DNA of 64,000 nucleotides, from NCBI RefSeq assembly GCF_039542035.1, contig NZ_BAABHJ010000003.1, positions 248,001 to 312,000 of the forward strand. Reading direction: 5' to 3'. The translations under genes and the position numbers were made by a program. Source of the DNA: Actinoallomurus liliacearum. Lineage in GTDB: Bacteria > Actinomycetota > Actinomycetes > Streptosporangiales > Streptosporangiaceae. Below the pieces are notes generated by a model. It was not told the DNA's origin and did not search any database. It saw only the letters and a list, made by a program, of their open reading frames with translations. Position 1 is the first letter of the stretch, and each line of letters opens with the position of its first letter. Shown here piece after piece: positions 42,836 through 53,700 of the stretch.

Positions 42836-42839
42836 CCGC

Positions 42840-42877
42840 CCTCCTTCGGCCGCCCGTGAGCGGGCGGCCGAAGGAGG
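42840..42877 (+). terminator. Strong hairpin after the WXG100 pair
   Basis: A perfect 17-bp stem (CCTCCTTCGGCCGCCCG-type arm, 42840-42856, with its complement at 42861-42877) and a TGAG loop begin 4 bp after the WXG100 stop. It is one of the longest perfect hairpins in the window. It probably terminates or attenuates transcription and protects the WXG100 mRNA 3' end, so the WXG100 pair would be made in excess of downstream genes. Confidence 0.8.
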
Positions 42878-42961
42878 ACGGCATGCGGACGCCGGAACAC
42901 CCGGCGGCGACGGACCGGACCGGCCGGCCCTGGAACTGACAGACCTCAGGAGAGCGGAGCC

Positions 42962-43426
42962 ATGGCGGACAAGACAAAGCTGGCGCTGGACAAGACCTCG
43001 CTGCAGAACTTCGTCAACCACGACATCGCAAACTTCAAAGACTCCATCGACAAGGTCGCGCACAAGACCGACACGAACAATGTGCCGCCGATCGACGTCC
43101 TCCTGGGCAAGGGCCAGACAGCCCCGGGCGAGGAGTTCTACCAGAACCACGCACCCCTCGCGATCGGCGCGCTGGGCAAGGACTCGGGGACCGGCGGCAA
43201 GGCGATCGTCGATGCGATCACGACGTCGGCGCAGTCCATCTCCGACATCTACAAGAAGCAGCTCAAGCTCTTCACCGATCTGGACAAGTACCTGAACACC
43301 ACGATCACGAAGCTCATGGACGGCCAGCACGACTCACTTACGAAGATCGACGGCAAGATCTTCCTGGACACCCTGGGCACGGTGCCCAGCGACTTCCAGA
43401 CCACCGGCGGCGACACCACCACCTGA
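42962..43426 (+). CDS. Type VII-associated helical protein, unknown family
   Basis: 154 residues, ATG with GGAGAGCGGAG upstream. It is mostly helical and polar: an N-terminal LDKTSLQNFVNHDIANFKDSIDKVAHK helix, a Gly/Pro-rich middle and a long helix with ITTSAQSISDIYKKQLKLFTDLDKYLNTTITKLM. The size and Ser/Thr/Lys content are those of small secreted or chaperone-like proteins of type VII loci. No WxG is present. It lies between the WXG100 pair and the large coiled-coil gene, 58 bp before the latter, and probably acts with it. Confidence 0.78.
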   Translation: MADKTKLALDKTSLQNFVNHDIANFKDSIDKVAHKTDTNNVPPIDVLLGKGQTAPGEEFYQNHAPLAIGALGKDSGTGGKAIVDAITTSAQSISDIYKKQLKLFTDLDKYLNTTITKLMDGQHDSLTKIDGKIFLDTLGTVPSDFQTTGGDTTT

Positions 43427-43484
43427 CCGCACCGACCTCCCTCCCTTCTTCCGACGTCGAGCCTTCGATGGAGAGCAGCAGATC

Positions 43485-46400
43485 ATGGCGGACCCCGCAG
43501 GAGACAAGGCTCCAGCCTCTTCGGCGAACGACCATTGGTTCGACGCCATAAAACTGCTCACCGGCTACAAGCCGTCCCTCCCGCGCGGCGAGATCTTCAA
43601 GAGCCTCTACGGCAACGACGACATCCCGCTGATGAAGGTGGAGATCGACACCTCGGGCGCCACGCCGACGAACGCGGAGGCCGAGGCCATCAACAACATG
43701 AACTGGCGCACGCGGAACTCCGGCTGGCGTATCGAGGACACCGACTTCGTCGTCCCCTTCTACGGCCCGACCGACGACTCGTCGGTCAGCACCCTGTCCA
43801 CGGGTACAGAGGTGCACATGCGCAGGGCGCGCATCACGCTGCTCGGCACCGATTCCCAACACACCATGCCGCACGGCGGTGTGTCCCCCGGCGGGAAGTT
43901 CGGCAAGGGATCGCACCTCATGCCGGACGGTTTCGAAGGGTGGGATTCCGCGCCGCTCGCCCAGTACAGCTACGGCGGTGGCCTCGCGCTCGAGAAACTG
44001 ATGTACTCGCCGTACTCCACGCAGGGTTTCGCCTTCAACAACGTGTCCGTCCTCGATGACGACGCCGTCGACCTCAAGACCTTCGACCGGGCCGCGAAGG
44101 CTTTCAACCGGGCGGCGCTCTTCTTCTTCACCTCCAGGGCCACGATCCAGCAGTGGGAGGACGCGCTGGGATCGGAGGACGCGGCCTGGCGTGGACAGGC
44201 GGCCGGCGTCTTCTGGGACATCATTCACCAGCTCGGCATCAACTATCAGAACTACACGGATGCTCTCTCGGTCGGTGGTCTGGGCATTTCCAAGGTGGCC
44301 GAGAATCTGCTGACCGCGAAGTCGGGTTTCCAGAAGGCGATCGATGACCTCTATTGGGTCTGGAGCGACTGGGCGCTCCGGTTGGGCAATCCACTTCGCT
44401 GGCTGTGCGACATCCTGTTCGACATCACCGACCAGATCTGGCTGAACAACATCACCAAGGTCCGGTGGCACGAGAGTTACGGCTACAACTCCTACGACAG
44501 TTGGAACCAGGTCGATGAGGACGGGTGGAGCGGCGACGCGACGACGAAAATCGGTGCGAAGAATTACGGTCCCCTGAACTCCCTCACCACGTGGAAGGCG
44601 ATCGGTGAGGAGGCGATCGGCCGCTGGCAGAACTCGGTGAACGACTACTTGGGGAAGGCCGCCGAAGAGGCGCTGCGCGTCATTCATAACGCCTGGGTCG
44701 ACGTGCCCGACAGCATCCCCAAGCTCACGACCGTCGAGATCAACCTCGCCGCCGACCTCCAGGCCGACAAGGCGCAGGCCGCGCAGGACAAGGCCGACAA
44801 GGCCGCCGCGGACGCCAAGAAGCACCAGGACGACTTGGAGAAGAAGCAAGATGATTGGCGCAAGCAGGATCTGGATCACCAGAAGCAGATCGAGGACGAG
44901 CAGCGCAAGCAGCACGATGAGGATCTGAAGCACCAGAAGGAGCTCGAGGACGAGCAGCGCAAGCAGCGCGAAGAGGATCTGAAGCACCAGAAGGAGCTCG
45001 AGGACGAGCAGCGCAAGGAACGTGAGGAGGACAAGAAGCACCAGGAGGAGATCGAGAAGGAACAGCGCCTGCAGTACCAGCAGCAGCAGGACGAAGCCAG
45101 GAAGCAGTACCAGGACCAGCAGCAACAACAGAAGGAGCAGCAGGAGGAGCAGAGGAAGCAGTACGAGGAGCAGCAGAGACATCAGGACGAGCAGGAGAAG
45201 CATCAGGAGGACCTGCAGAAGCAGCAACAGGACGAGGCCAGAAGGCAGAACGAGCAGCAGATGCAGCTGCAGCTCCAGATGCGGAAGGAGGACCAGAAGA
45301 AGCAGGAGGAGCAGGAGCGGAAACAGGAGGAGCTGCAGAAGCAGCAGCAGGACGAGGCCAGGAAGCAGTACCAGGAGCAGCAGCAACAACAGAAGGAGCA
45401 GCAGGAGGAGCAGAAGAAGCAGTACGAGCAGCAGCGCCAGGATCAGAAGGAACAGGAGAAGAAGCAGGAGCGGCTGCAGAACCAGCAGCAGGAGGAGCAG
45501 AAGAAGCAGTACGAGCAACAGCGCGAGGACCAGCAGGCGCAGGAGCGGAAGCAGGAGGAGCTGCAGAGGCAGCAGCAGGACGAGGCGAGGAAGCAGTACG
45601 AGCAGCAGCGCCAGGATCAGCAGGCGCAGGAGCGGAAACAGGAGCAGCTGCAGAAGGAGCAGCAGGACGAGGCGAGGAAGCAGTACGAGCAGCAGCGCCA
45701 GGATCAGCAGCAGCAGCAGAAGGACATCGCCAAGCAGTACCTGCAGCCGGGGTCTCATCAGGTCGTGCAGCAGCCGGACACGTACCAGCTCCAGCCCAGC
45801 CAGCTGAACAGCCACGTGGTGCAGAATCCCGACGGCAGCCTCACCACCGTCTATGACCACAACCCGGCCGGCTTCGACTCACAGACCGGACATCTCCAGC
45901 CCGGCCAGGTCCAGAGCCACTCGTCCCTGAACCCCGACGGCAGCATCACCACCGACTACAGCGACGGCAGCTCGACGACCATCAACCCGCACACGGGCCT
46001 GGAGACGACGATCCACCCGGACGGGTCGACCACCACCGACCACCTGACCCACGGCCACACGCTGACCAACCCGGACGGCAGCCGGACGACGGTCAACCCC
46101 GACGGGACCGTGACGACCCGCTACCCGGACGGCAGCTACACCACGATCAACCCGCAGGCGGGCAGCGCGGTCACCCACGAGCCGAACGGCCAGACCATCA
46201 CGACCCCGCTCGGCCGCGACGGCGTGTCGCTTCCGGACACGGCGTACCTGAGCACCGGCAACGGGACGGCGGGCTACTACGAGTCGGCCCTGCACGACCT
46301 GCCGAGTTCCGGGAATCCGCTGGGAGCCCCCTCGGCGTCGCTCGGCGGCCAGACCGCGACCCCCACCACGTTCCCCGTCGGCCAGTCCGGCGGAGTGCTG

Positions 46401-46799
46401 CCGCCCGCCACGCGCCTCGACGGGACCACCACCGGCGGTGCGCCCGCCGGGCAGACGGGCGGGTACCCGCCGCCGATGGGCGGCATGGGTGGCATGGGCG
46501 GCATGGGCGGCGGTGACAAGAACGGCACCAGCGAACGGGTGCGCCAGGTCTACGAGGACGAGGACATCCTCCCCGCGGACGGCGGGTCCCTCGGCCGGCG
46601 CGCGCGCCGGAACCGGGGCTACGAGGAGGCGGTGCCCGGGGCGAGCCGCACTCCCACGAGTTCCGCGTACAACCCGTACTCGGGCGGCGAGGACCACCGC
46701 CAGACGGAGAGCGGCGACCGCGAGCGCGATGCGTGGGCGCCGGAGGAAGAGGACGTCTGGGGCACGGACGAAGGCGGCGCGCCGGCCGTCATCGGCTGA
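43485..46799 (+). CDS. Large type VII-associated protein with Q/K/E-rich coiled coil and NPDGS-type repeats
   Basis: 1,104 residues, ATG with GGAGAG upstream. Residues 1-420 are a Trp/Tyr-rich globular-helical region; a WRGQAAG turn between helices near residue 234 recalls a WXG100-like unit. Residues of about 425-755 are a continuous coiled coil of Gln, Glu, Lys, Arg and Asp built from 18- and 29-residue repeats. Residues of about 765-905 carry repeated NPDGS-(I/L/R)-TT and HPDGSTTT motifs typical of extracellular beta-repeats. The tail has GGMGGMGGMGGG and an acidic VYEDEDILPADGG. No family is recognised as a whole. An extended secreted or surface filament, or a scaffold for the downstream toxin, is plausible. 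Confidence 0.85.
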   Translation: MADPAGDKAPASSANDHWFDAIKLLTGYKPSLPRGEIFKSLYGNDDIPLMKVEIDTSGATPTNAEAEAINNMNWRTRNSGWRIEDTDFVVPFYGPTDDSSVSTLSTGTEVHMRRARITLLGTDSQHTMPHGGVSPGGKFGKGSHLMPDGFEGWDSAPLAQYSYGGGLALEKLMYSPYSTQGFAFNNVSVLDDDAVDLKTFDRAAKAFNRAALFFFTSRATIQQWEDALGSEDAAWRGQAAGVFWDIIHQLGINYQNYTDALSVGGLGISKVAENLLTAKSGFQKAIDDLYWVWSDWALRLGNPLRWLCDILFDITDQIWLNNITKVRWHESYGYNSYDSWNQVDEDGWSGDATTKIGAKNYGPLNSLTTWKAIGEEAIGRWQNSVNDYLGKAAEEALRVIHNAWVDVPDSIPKLTTVEINLAADLQADKAQAAQDKADKAAADAKKHQDDLEKKQDDWRKQDLDHQKQIEDEQRKQHDEDLKHQKELEDEQRKQREEDLKHQKELEDEQRKEREEDKKHQEEIEKEQRLQYQQQQDEARKQYQDQQQQQKEQQEEQRKQYEEQQRHQDEQEKHQEDLQKQQQDEARRQNEQQMQLQLQMRKEDQKKQEEQERKQEELQKQQQDEARKQYQEQQQQQKEQQEEQKKQYEQQRQDQKEQEKKQERLQNQQQEEQKKQYEQQREDQQAQERKQEELQRQQQDEARKQYEQQRQDQQAQERKQEQLQKEQQDEARKQYEQQRQDQQQQQKDIAKQYLQPGSHQVVQQPDTYQLQPSQLNSHVVQNPDGSLTTVYDHNPAGFDSQTGHLQPGQVQSHSSLNPDGSITTDYSDGSSTTINPHTGLETTIHPDGSTTTDHLTHGHTLTNPDGSRTTVNPDGTVTTRYPDGSYTTINPQAGSAVTHEPNGQTITTPLGRDGVSLPDTAYLSTGNGTAGYYESALHDLPSSGNPLGAPSASLGGQTATPTTFPVGQSGGVLPPATRLDGTTTGGAPAGQTGGYPPPMGGMGGMGGMGGGDKNGTSERVRQVYEDEDILPADGGSLGRRARRNRGYEEAVPGASRTPTSSAYNPYSGGEDHRQTESGDRERDAWAPEEEDVWGTDEGGAPAVIG
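44919..45730 (+). repeat. Internal coding repeats of the coiled-coil protein
   Basis: Two nearly identical 54-bp units (44919-44972 and 44973-45026) are followed by diverging 87-bp-type units coding for QYEQQRQDQQAQERKQEEL and variants. All keep the reading frame. The region is rich in CAG/GAG codons and likely to vary in copy number. Confidence 0.75.
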
Positions 46800-46861
46800 G
46801 AACGGCGGAGCCGGCCGGACAGTACCCAGTGGGGACCCGGAACAGGGGAGGAGAACAGGCG

Positions 46862-47347
46862 ATGGAGACCGAAGAGTCGATGGAGAAGCTGCTCGCGGAG
46901 GCGAGGGAGCGGCTCGAGGCGACCAGGGCCGCGGTGGCCCGGGCACGGGCCGACCTCAGCAGCTCGTCATCGACCGCGCGGTCCAAGGACCGCTCGGTGG
47001 AGGTGACCGTCGGCCCGCAGGGCGAGCTGCAGCGGGTCAAGTTCCTGGACGAGCAGTTCCGGACGATGGAGGCGTCGAAGCTGGCCGCCTCGATCGTCGA
47101 GGCCGCGAACAAGGGCCGGGCGACCATGGCGCGGCGGGTGATCGACACCTTCTCCGCGCTGACCCCTCCCCAGGACGACGCCGACGGCCTTCCCGGATTC
47201 AAGATCGACTTTGAGGAGATCTTCAAGTCGGCCCTGGCCGGCGGACGGCGCGGACGGGGCACCGGCACGCCCGGGCGCACCTCGCGCGGTGCCCGGCCGG
47301 CCGCGAACCTGCACGACGAGATAGTGGAGGACGGCAACGGTGAGTGA
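46862..47347 (+). CDS. YbaB/EbfC-family protein of the type VII locus
   Basis: 161 residues from the ATG at 46862, with GGAGGAGAACAGGCG directly upstream. The first 45 residues form a coiled-coil helix (MEKLLAEARERLEATRAAVARARADL). The YbaB fold follows: SVEVTVGPQGELQRVKFLDEQF, ASKLAASIVEAANKGRATMARRV. A C-terminal basic, Gly-rich tail ends in NLHDEIVEDGNGE. YbaB proteins bind DNA as dimers. ESX loci encode YbaB-like members (such as EspL) that assist substrate stability, and that role is more likely here. The start of the next gene overlaps its stop by 8 bp. Confidence 0.85.
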   Translation: METEESMEKLLAEARERLEATRAAVARARADLSSSSSTARSKDRSVEVTVGPQGELQRVKFLDEQFRTMEASKLAASIVEAANKGRATMARRVIDTFSALTPPQDDADGLPGFKIDFEEIFKSALAGGRRGRGTGTPGRTSRGARPAANLHDEIVEDGNGE

Positions 47348-47699
47348 GACGAGCAAGTACACGGCGGACCCGGCGAAGGCCGAAGCGGCCGTCGAGGCCA
47401 TGGAGAACCTCGGGACCCACGTCTTCAACCTGGCCACGCGGTTCCGCAACGGCACCAACCTCGAGGTCCTCGGCGACGACGCGCACTTCGGCGCCCCGGC
47501 GAAACGGGCGGCGATCGAACTGGTCGACGACCTCGCCACGGGCGTCGAGGCGGCGAGCCGGCTGCTGCTGGCCGTCCCGATGGCGCTGCGGGCGAACCAG
47601 ACGAGTGTCCTGAACCAGCAGCGGAGGGTGCTCACGGCCGTCCACGACGCCGGGGCCCGGGGCGGCTGGAAGACGCCGGGATCCGGCGGCAGGAAGTAG
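47340..47699 (+). CDS. Small helical protein, probable WXG-like partner of the giant toxin
   Basis: 119 residues, GTG start overlapping the YbaB-family gene by 8 bp. Two long helices are predicted (about 12-38 and 52-105), joined by NLEVLGDDAHFGAPAK. This resembles the hairpin of ESX substrate partners (EspC/DUF2580-like) though no WxG is present. It ends 9 bp before the giant gene in the same frame, so it is almost certainly cotranslated with it. The probable role is a dimerisation partner or targeting chaperone for the giant protein. Confidence 0.78.
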   Translation: MSETSKYTADPAKAEAAVEAMENLGTHVFNLATRFRNGTNLEVLGDDAHFGAPAKRAAIELVDDLATGVEAASRLLLAVPMALRANQTSVLNQQRRVLTAVHDAGARGGWKTPGSGGRK

Positions 47700-47708
47700 C
47701 AGACGCCC

Positions 47709-50700
47709 GTGTCCGATGAGCCCTGGGGCGGTTTCGTCTTCAACGAGGACGAACGGCGGCTGTTCCTGTTCCTGATGGGGATGGAACCGCCGCAGGCCGT
47801 TCCCGGGCAGGTCTTCGGTCTCGCGCACGCGCCGAACGACCTGGCGGCCGAGCTGGACGCCCTGGCGCAGCTCATCGAGGAGACCCTCGACAAGGTCGAC
47901 GGCGCGTTGCCGGACGAGGTCATCGCCCAGTACAAGGCGATGCTCCGGGAGCTCACGGGCACGAACGGCTACGGCAGCCACATCGACGAGATCAGGAACG
48001 GCGCCCTGGCCGCGGCGACGCAGTTCGGCAACTGGGCGCGCAGCCTGGGCCAGGCGCAGATCCAGATCATCTCGACGCTGATCGCGATGCAGATCCAGCT
48101 CGCGATCATGGCGGCGATGGCGTTCTTCACGGGCGGGGCCTCCCTGGGGGAGGAGGCGATCGCCTACAACTCCGCGCGCCTGACCCTGACGATGATCCTG
48201 CAGCGGCTGACGTCGCTGATCGAGTTCATCATGCCGACCGCGATCCAGGCGGCGATCGGCGCGCTGATCATGATGGCGGCGAGCCTGGTCTCCACCGCGC
48301 TCGGCTACGGCGACCCGAACAAGCCGATCAACTGGACCTGGGTGGCCGAGGGCGCGGTCGGCGGCGCCCTCGCCGACCTGGGGATCCGCGGCATGGGCGC
48401 CGGGCTCAGCGGCCTGGGCAAGTGGTTCGACGGGCTGGCCACCGGCAATTTCAAGAAGTTCCTGGACAACAACATCGTCACCGAGCTGAAGAACATCGGC
48501 GGCGACTTCATCAAGATGGGGGTGGGCTCGGGCATCGCCGGGACGATGGCGCCCGGCCTCGTGGAGGGCTACTGGCAGTTCGATCCGATGATGATCGTCG
48601 GCGGCGGCATCGGCGGCGCCCTGTTCGGCTCGATCACCCGGGGCGTCCACCTGGGCCCCGGCGGGTACCAGACGAAGAAGATCGGCGGGCCCGGCGGCAT
48701 CTCCGACCTGCTCGCGCACGACCGCCTCGGGGACCCTCCCCCCGAACGCGGACCCGGCGATGAATCCGGCCCCGGCGGACCGGGCGGCGGACGCCCGACG
48801 CCCGTGCCCGAGTCCACCCTGGAGGTGCCGCCGCCGCAGAGCACGCGTCCCTCGCCGCCGTCGCGTCCGATGACCGTCGAGCCTCCCGAGCGGATCGGGA
48901 CGGTCGGGGAGAACGACCCGATCCTGCGGACCGGTCTGGAAGACCCGCTGACCGTGAACGGTTCCCACGGCCCGGAGACCTTCAACGAGGTCCCGCCGCC
49001 CACGCCGACCTCCCCGGTCCGTTCCACACCGGTCACCCCGTCGCCGGAGAACCTGTCCCGCTCGAACCCGGTGTCCCCGGTGGAGGGCCGCACACCGGAC
49101 CTGAGTCCCGTGTCGCCCGTGGAGAGCCTCGCGCCCCGGACGAACCTGACGCCGCCCGCCGCACCGCCCGCCTCGCGGAACCTCACGACGCCGAACGGCG
49201 AGGTCCCGGTGGCCCCGCACGAGGAGATCTCCGACCCGGCCCTCGCGGGCGGGCGCGCCGTACCGGGCACCACCGGTGCGGTCCCGTCCCGGTCCACGAA
49301 CACCGAGACCCCGGTACAGCCGCCCTCGGCGGCGCCGCGCGGATCGCAGCACCCGCCGACCGTCGAGGAGACCGTGACGCCGCCGTCCCGGCCGCAGACG
49401 ACATCGACGACACCACCCGGGACGCCACCGCGGTCGGAAGCGAACACCGACGCCACCGAGCCGCCCGTCACCTCCCCGTCCACCTCGGTACGGAACGCGG
49501 CCCCCGGCGGCCGCCCGGCACCCGAGACCGTACGGCCGAACGAGACGACGACGCGTACGAACGGCTCCTCCACGCCCGCGGAACCGCCCGCCGAGTCGCC
49601 CGCCGTTCCGGTCCGGACGGAGTCCGGCCGGCCGCCCGCCCCCGGCGGCCGGGAGTCCGGACCGCAGCTCGGCAGAGGGCCGGGCGCGGCCACGGGCACC
49701 GGCCCCCGGTCCGACGCGGAGACGCCTCCGGAGCCCGTACGGACCGAGACCGGCTCCACCACGAATCCGGTGCGTCCCGACGAGCGTCCGCAGGACCCGC
49801 CACCTCCCGGCGAGGAGGAGACGCCCACGACGCACCGGGAGGCGAACACTTCCACTGACGAGCGGCCCGCGACGCCCGTACGAACCGAGTCCACCACGGA
49901 GCCGGCGGGTCACGACGAGTCTCCGCAGGACCCGCCCGCGCCGCACGAGCATGACGGGCTCCAGACGGACGACGTCACGCCCGGCGGCCACCGGCCGGAC
50001 GACGTGCTGGTGGACCCCATGGCCCTCGACCACGGGGACGTCACGCCGAACTTCCGGTTCGACGCCGCCGACCCGGTGGCGCAGGGCCGGCTCAACCTGG
50101 ACCAGGCGGCGCTGACGGAGCGGCACGAAGGGCTGCTCGGCGACGAGGACCGCCGGTTCTGGCAGCAGCGGGAGGCCGACCGGCAGGTCGACGCGGCGAT
50201 CGCCGCGTACCACGAAGGACCGAACACCTTCGGCGTGCCCGACCGGGGGGCGAACTCCGACCCGAGGATCCGCCTCCGCGAGGCGGGCATGCCCGACCGT
50301 CTCACCCGGCCGATCACCGAGGCCTACCGCGCCGCTCTGGCCGAGGACGACAGGGCGCGGGCGAACCCACCCCGGATCATGCTCGGCGGAGGACAGGAGC
50401 TGGTCGACCGGCCCCCGACGCTGCACCAGCGGCTCACCGCCAAGCTGGAGACGGTGCTCGAGGACAACGAGTACTCCGCGTCGCCGTCCGAGGTGGCCGA
50501 GCTGCTGCTGCGGCGGGACCAGGCGGCCGAGCCGGAGGGCTGGGCGCGGAAGGCGGGTGTGCCGGACGATCTCGTCTCCACGGTCGCCGAGACGTACCGC
50601 ACGGCCCGTGCCGAGCAGAACCACGCCGCGCCGGACGAGGCGGTGCCCTTCGAGCAGCGCCTGACCGACGCGCTGGAGTCCCGGCTGTACGGCCTGGACC

Positions 50701-53700
50701 ACGACCTGGCCCTCTCCACGGTGGCCGACCGGATGATCCGCGAACAGGCGAGGCTCGACGCCGACCGGACACGGCCGTGGACCTTCGAGGTACGGGACCG
50801 GTTCGACGCGCGGTGGAAGCCGGAGTTCGACCGCTACCTGCGCGGCGAGCTGACGCGGCCGCAGTTCGAGCGGTCGTTCCAGGAACTGGTCGACGGGCTG
50901 CACGATGAGCTCGAGCTGGAGGCGGCGGCGCGCTCGGCGCGGGCGAGCGCCAAGGAGGCCTTCGACGCGGTCGTGAACCGGGATCGGTTCTCACCGGCCG
51001 AAGAGGCGCGCGCGCTGACGCGGTTCGTCGAGGCGAACGACGCCGAGGTACACCGCATCGCCGAGAAGGTGGGCCTGCGTGGCGGGGCACACCGCGAGAA
51101 CGCCCTGTACGACTTCGCGGACGAGGCCAGCCCCCGCATCGCGGAGCTGACGCGGGGACTGCGGACGCGGCTGGAGCTCGAACACGAGGCGGATCTCCAC
51201 TTCCGGCGCCTGGCGGAGGAATCGGGCCTGGACGCGGCCTCCGACCGCGGCCGGAGCCTGCGGGCGGACTACGGCGCGCACTTCGAGGCCTACACGCGGA
51301 CCCTGCCCGACGGCCGGGAGACGCGCACGCTCACCCCCGAGGAGTTCGAGCGGCACGCGGCGGAGCTGGGACCCGCGCTGCGGGAACTGGACGCCCTCTT
51401 CACCGCCCGGATGCGCGCCGAGATGGCCGAGGACGTCCTGCTGGTCGACGCCGAGGACGCGCTCGGCGACCACGACCTTCCCTGGCGGGAGATGTCGGAC
51501 CGCCCGCGCGCCGAGCGCGAGGCCGTGGACTACGACGCGGTCCTGGCCGAGTTCCGGACCGACCTGCGCGCCGAGAGCACCCGGCTCCTCGGCGGCCGTT
51601 CGCCCGCGGAGCTGACCGCCCGCGACTGGGAGGAGCACACCCGGGAGCTGACCGCGGCGTACGAGCGGCTGGTCGCCGAGCTGCCCGGGCGGCTCGACGA
51701 GCACGCGGGCCGGGCGGCGATGCTGCGCCGGGTGGACCGGGCGCTGGAGGGCACCGGCAGGCCCGACCCGCACGTCGAGCGGGTCGGCGCGGACTTCCGC
51801 GCGGCGATGACCGACGCGTACAAGTCGGTGGTCGGCCGCCCTGGGGAGGGCGTCTGGTCGTACGACGAGCTGATCAGCCGGGAGGAGACGTTCTACCGCG
51901 ACCACTTCCTGCCCTACCTGCATTCGGTCAACGAGCGCCTGCGGTTCGAGGCGCGTCTCGAGGACGTGCTCGGCGAGGGGGGCGACCGGTTCAACGAGCT
52001 GACCTCCGAGGTGAACGAGCTCACCGGCCGGGCGCAGCGGCGCTACGCGATGAGCGAGGAGAGGTTCGAGGAGCTCGCGAACGACTTCCGGGCCGACTGG
52101 GCGAGGCTCTACCACGAGCACTTCGGCCCGAGCGACCGGAACCTGGCGAACTGGCTGGAGCTGGAACGGTCGCAGAACGACGTCTTCGGCACCACGCTCC
52201 GGGAGAGCTGGGAGGCGTTCCAGGCCGAGGTCGACGCGCCACGGCTGGCCCGGCTGCGCGAGCAGGCCGCGGCGGAGAACGCCCGGACCCGGGAGCGGCT
52301 GGCGGCCATCTTCGCCGGCATGGCCCGCCGGGCCCACGCGCTGGAGAACCTGGAGCGCGTCTTCCAGGAGGGACGTCCGGACCTGCGGTCGCCGAACGCG
52401 CTCGCGGACTACCGGGCCGGCCAGGAGGCGCTTCGGACCCGCCTCCGCATCGAGATGGGCGCGGCCGCGAGCGAGGAAGATCGCACCACGGTGCTGACCG
52501 AGGCGAGCGAGGGCCTCGCGGCCCTCCGTGAGCAGGTCCAGGCCAAGGAGGCGGCCTACCGGGACTGGAGCGAGAACCCGGAGTGGACGCTGGACCTCCG
52601 GCGGCTGGAGCTGACCCGTACCCCGCTCGCGGAGTACGAACGGCGCGCCGGGCTCGCGCCGGAACCGGAGCCCGTGCCCGCCGTCGTGGAATCCCCGGTG
52701 AACCGGCGGCCGTACGTCGAGGACGTACCGGACGAGGCGAACGCGCCCGCCGAGCACCTGGAGCAGGCCCAGATCCTGCTCGAGGAGACGCCGCTCGAGG
52801 TTCGGGAGACGCCGCCGGAGGTCCGGGAGGCGCCGCCTGCGCTGCGTCCGGAGACGCTCGCGGCGATCGATGCCCGGGCCGCCGAAAGACTGGCCCGCCT
52901 GCGCACCGAACTCGAGCAGCGCGACGAGGCGCACCTGGCGTTCGACGCGGTGCTCGCCGAACAGCCGGACCGCGGCTTCATGTTCGGGGTGCTCGAGCAG
53001 GTCGCGAGCGCGCGCGAGTGGTTCGTCCAGCAGTGGACCACCACGGAGGCGGGCAGCCGCGGCGGGCTGGAGGCCGAGCTCACCCGGCGGCTGGACGAGG
53101 CGCGGGCGGTCGCCGACGCACGCGACGCGTTCGCGCGGGAGGTCGTCTTCTGGCCGATCGTGCGCAACGTGGACCCGGCCTTCCACCACAGCCCCCAGGC
53201 CACCGCGCTGCGGGACGAGTTCGTCCAGGCGCTGACCGACGGCCCCGCCCCGACGGGGGACGTACGGACCCGGTTGGTGCAGGACTTCCGGGGGAGGTAC
53301 GACAGCGCGGTGCGCGCGTGGCGGCGGCAGCTCTTCGCCGACCGGGCGGCCGAGACCGCGCCGCCGACCCAGGACCCGCAGCACGCCGCGGACCTGGACG
53401 GTGCCGAGGGCCGGCAAGCCGACGCGGCACCGGAGCCCCCGGTCCGGACGGTGACGACCGACCGTTCGCCCGATCCGGAGTGGACGCCGGAGACGGCGTC
53501 CTGGTACCGCCAGGAGCAGGCCGCGCTCGCCAAGCGGATCACCGACTTCGTGGACGGCCGGACGCTCGACCCGTCGACGCAGGCCCGGCTGGCGTCCGAC
53601 CACGAGCGGCAGCTCGACGCGCTGCATGAGATCGCCGAGCGCCGCGACGTCGCGCGGCGGGAGTTCACCCGCTTCCTGGCCGAGCAGAGCGACGGCCAGG

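Noticed and set aside
44870..45730. Possible CRISPR or satellite array
   Set aside because: Repeats are in-frame codon repeats of 54 and about 87 bp without unique spacers, so they are coding repeats of a coiled coil.
43338..45860. An 840-codon minus-strand frame that looks like a poly-leucine membrane protein
   Set aside because: It is the antisense reading of the CAG/GAG-rich coiled-coil repeats, which gives CTC/CTG leucine runs by complementarity.
47223..50903. A 1,226-codon minus-strand open frame over the YbaB, small helical and giant genes
   Set aside because: Antisense shadow with low-complexity Arg/Gly/Val content and no homology.
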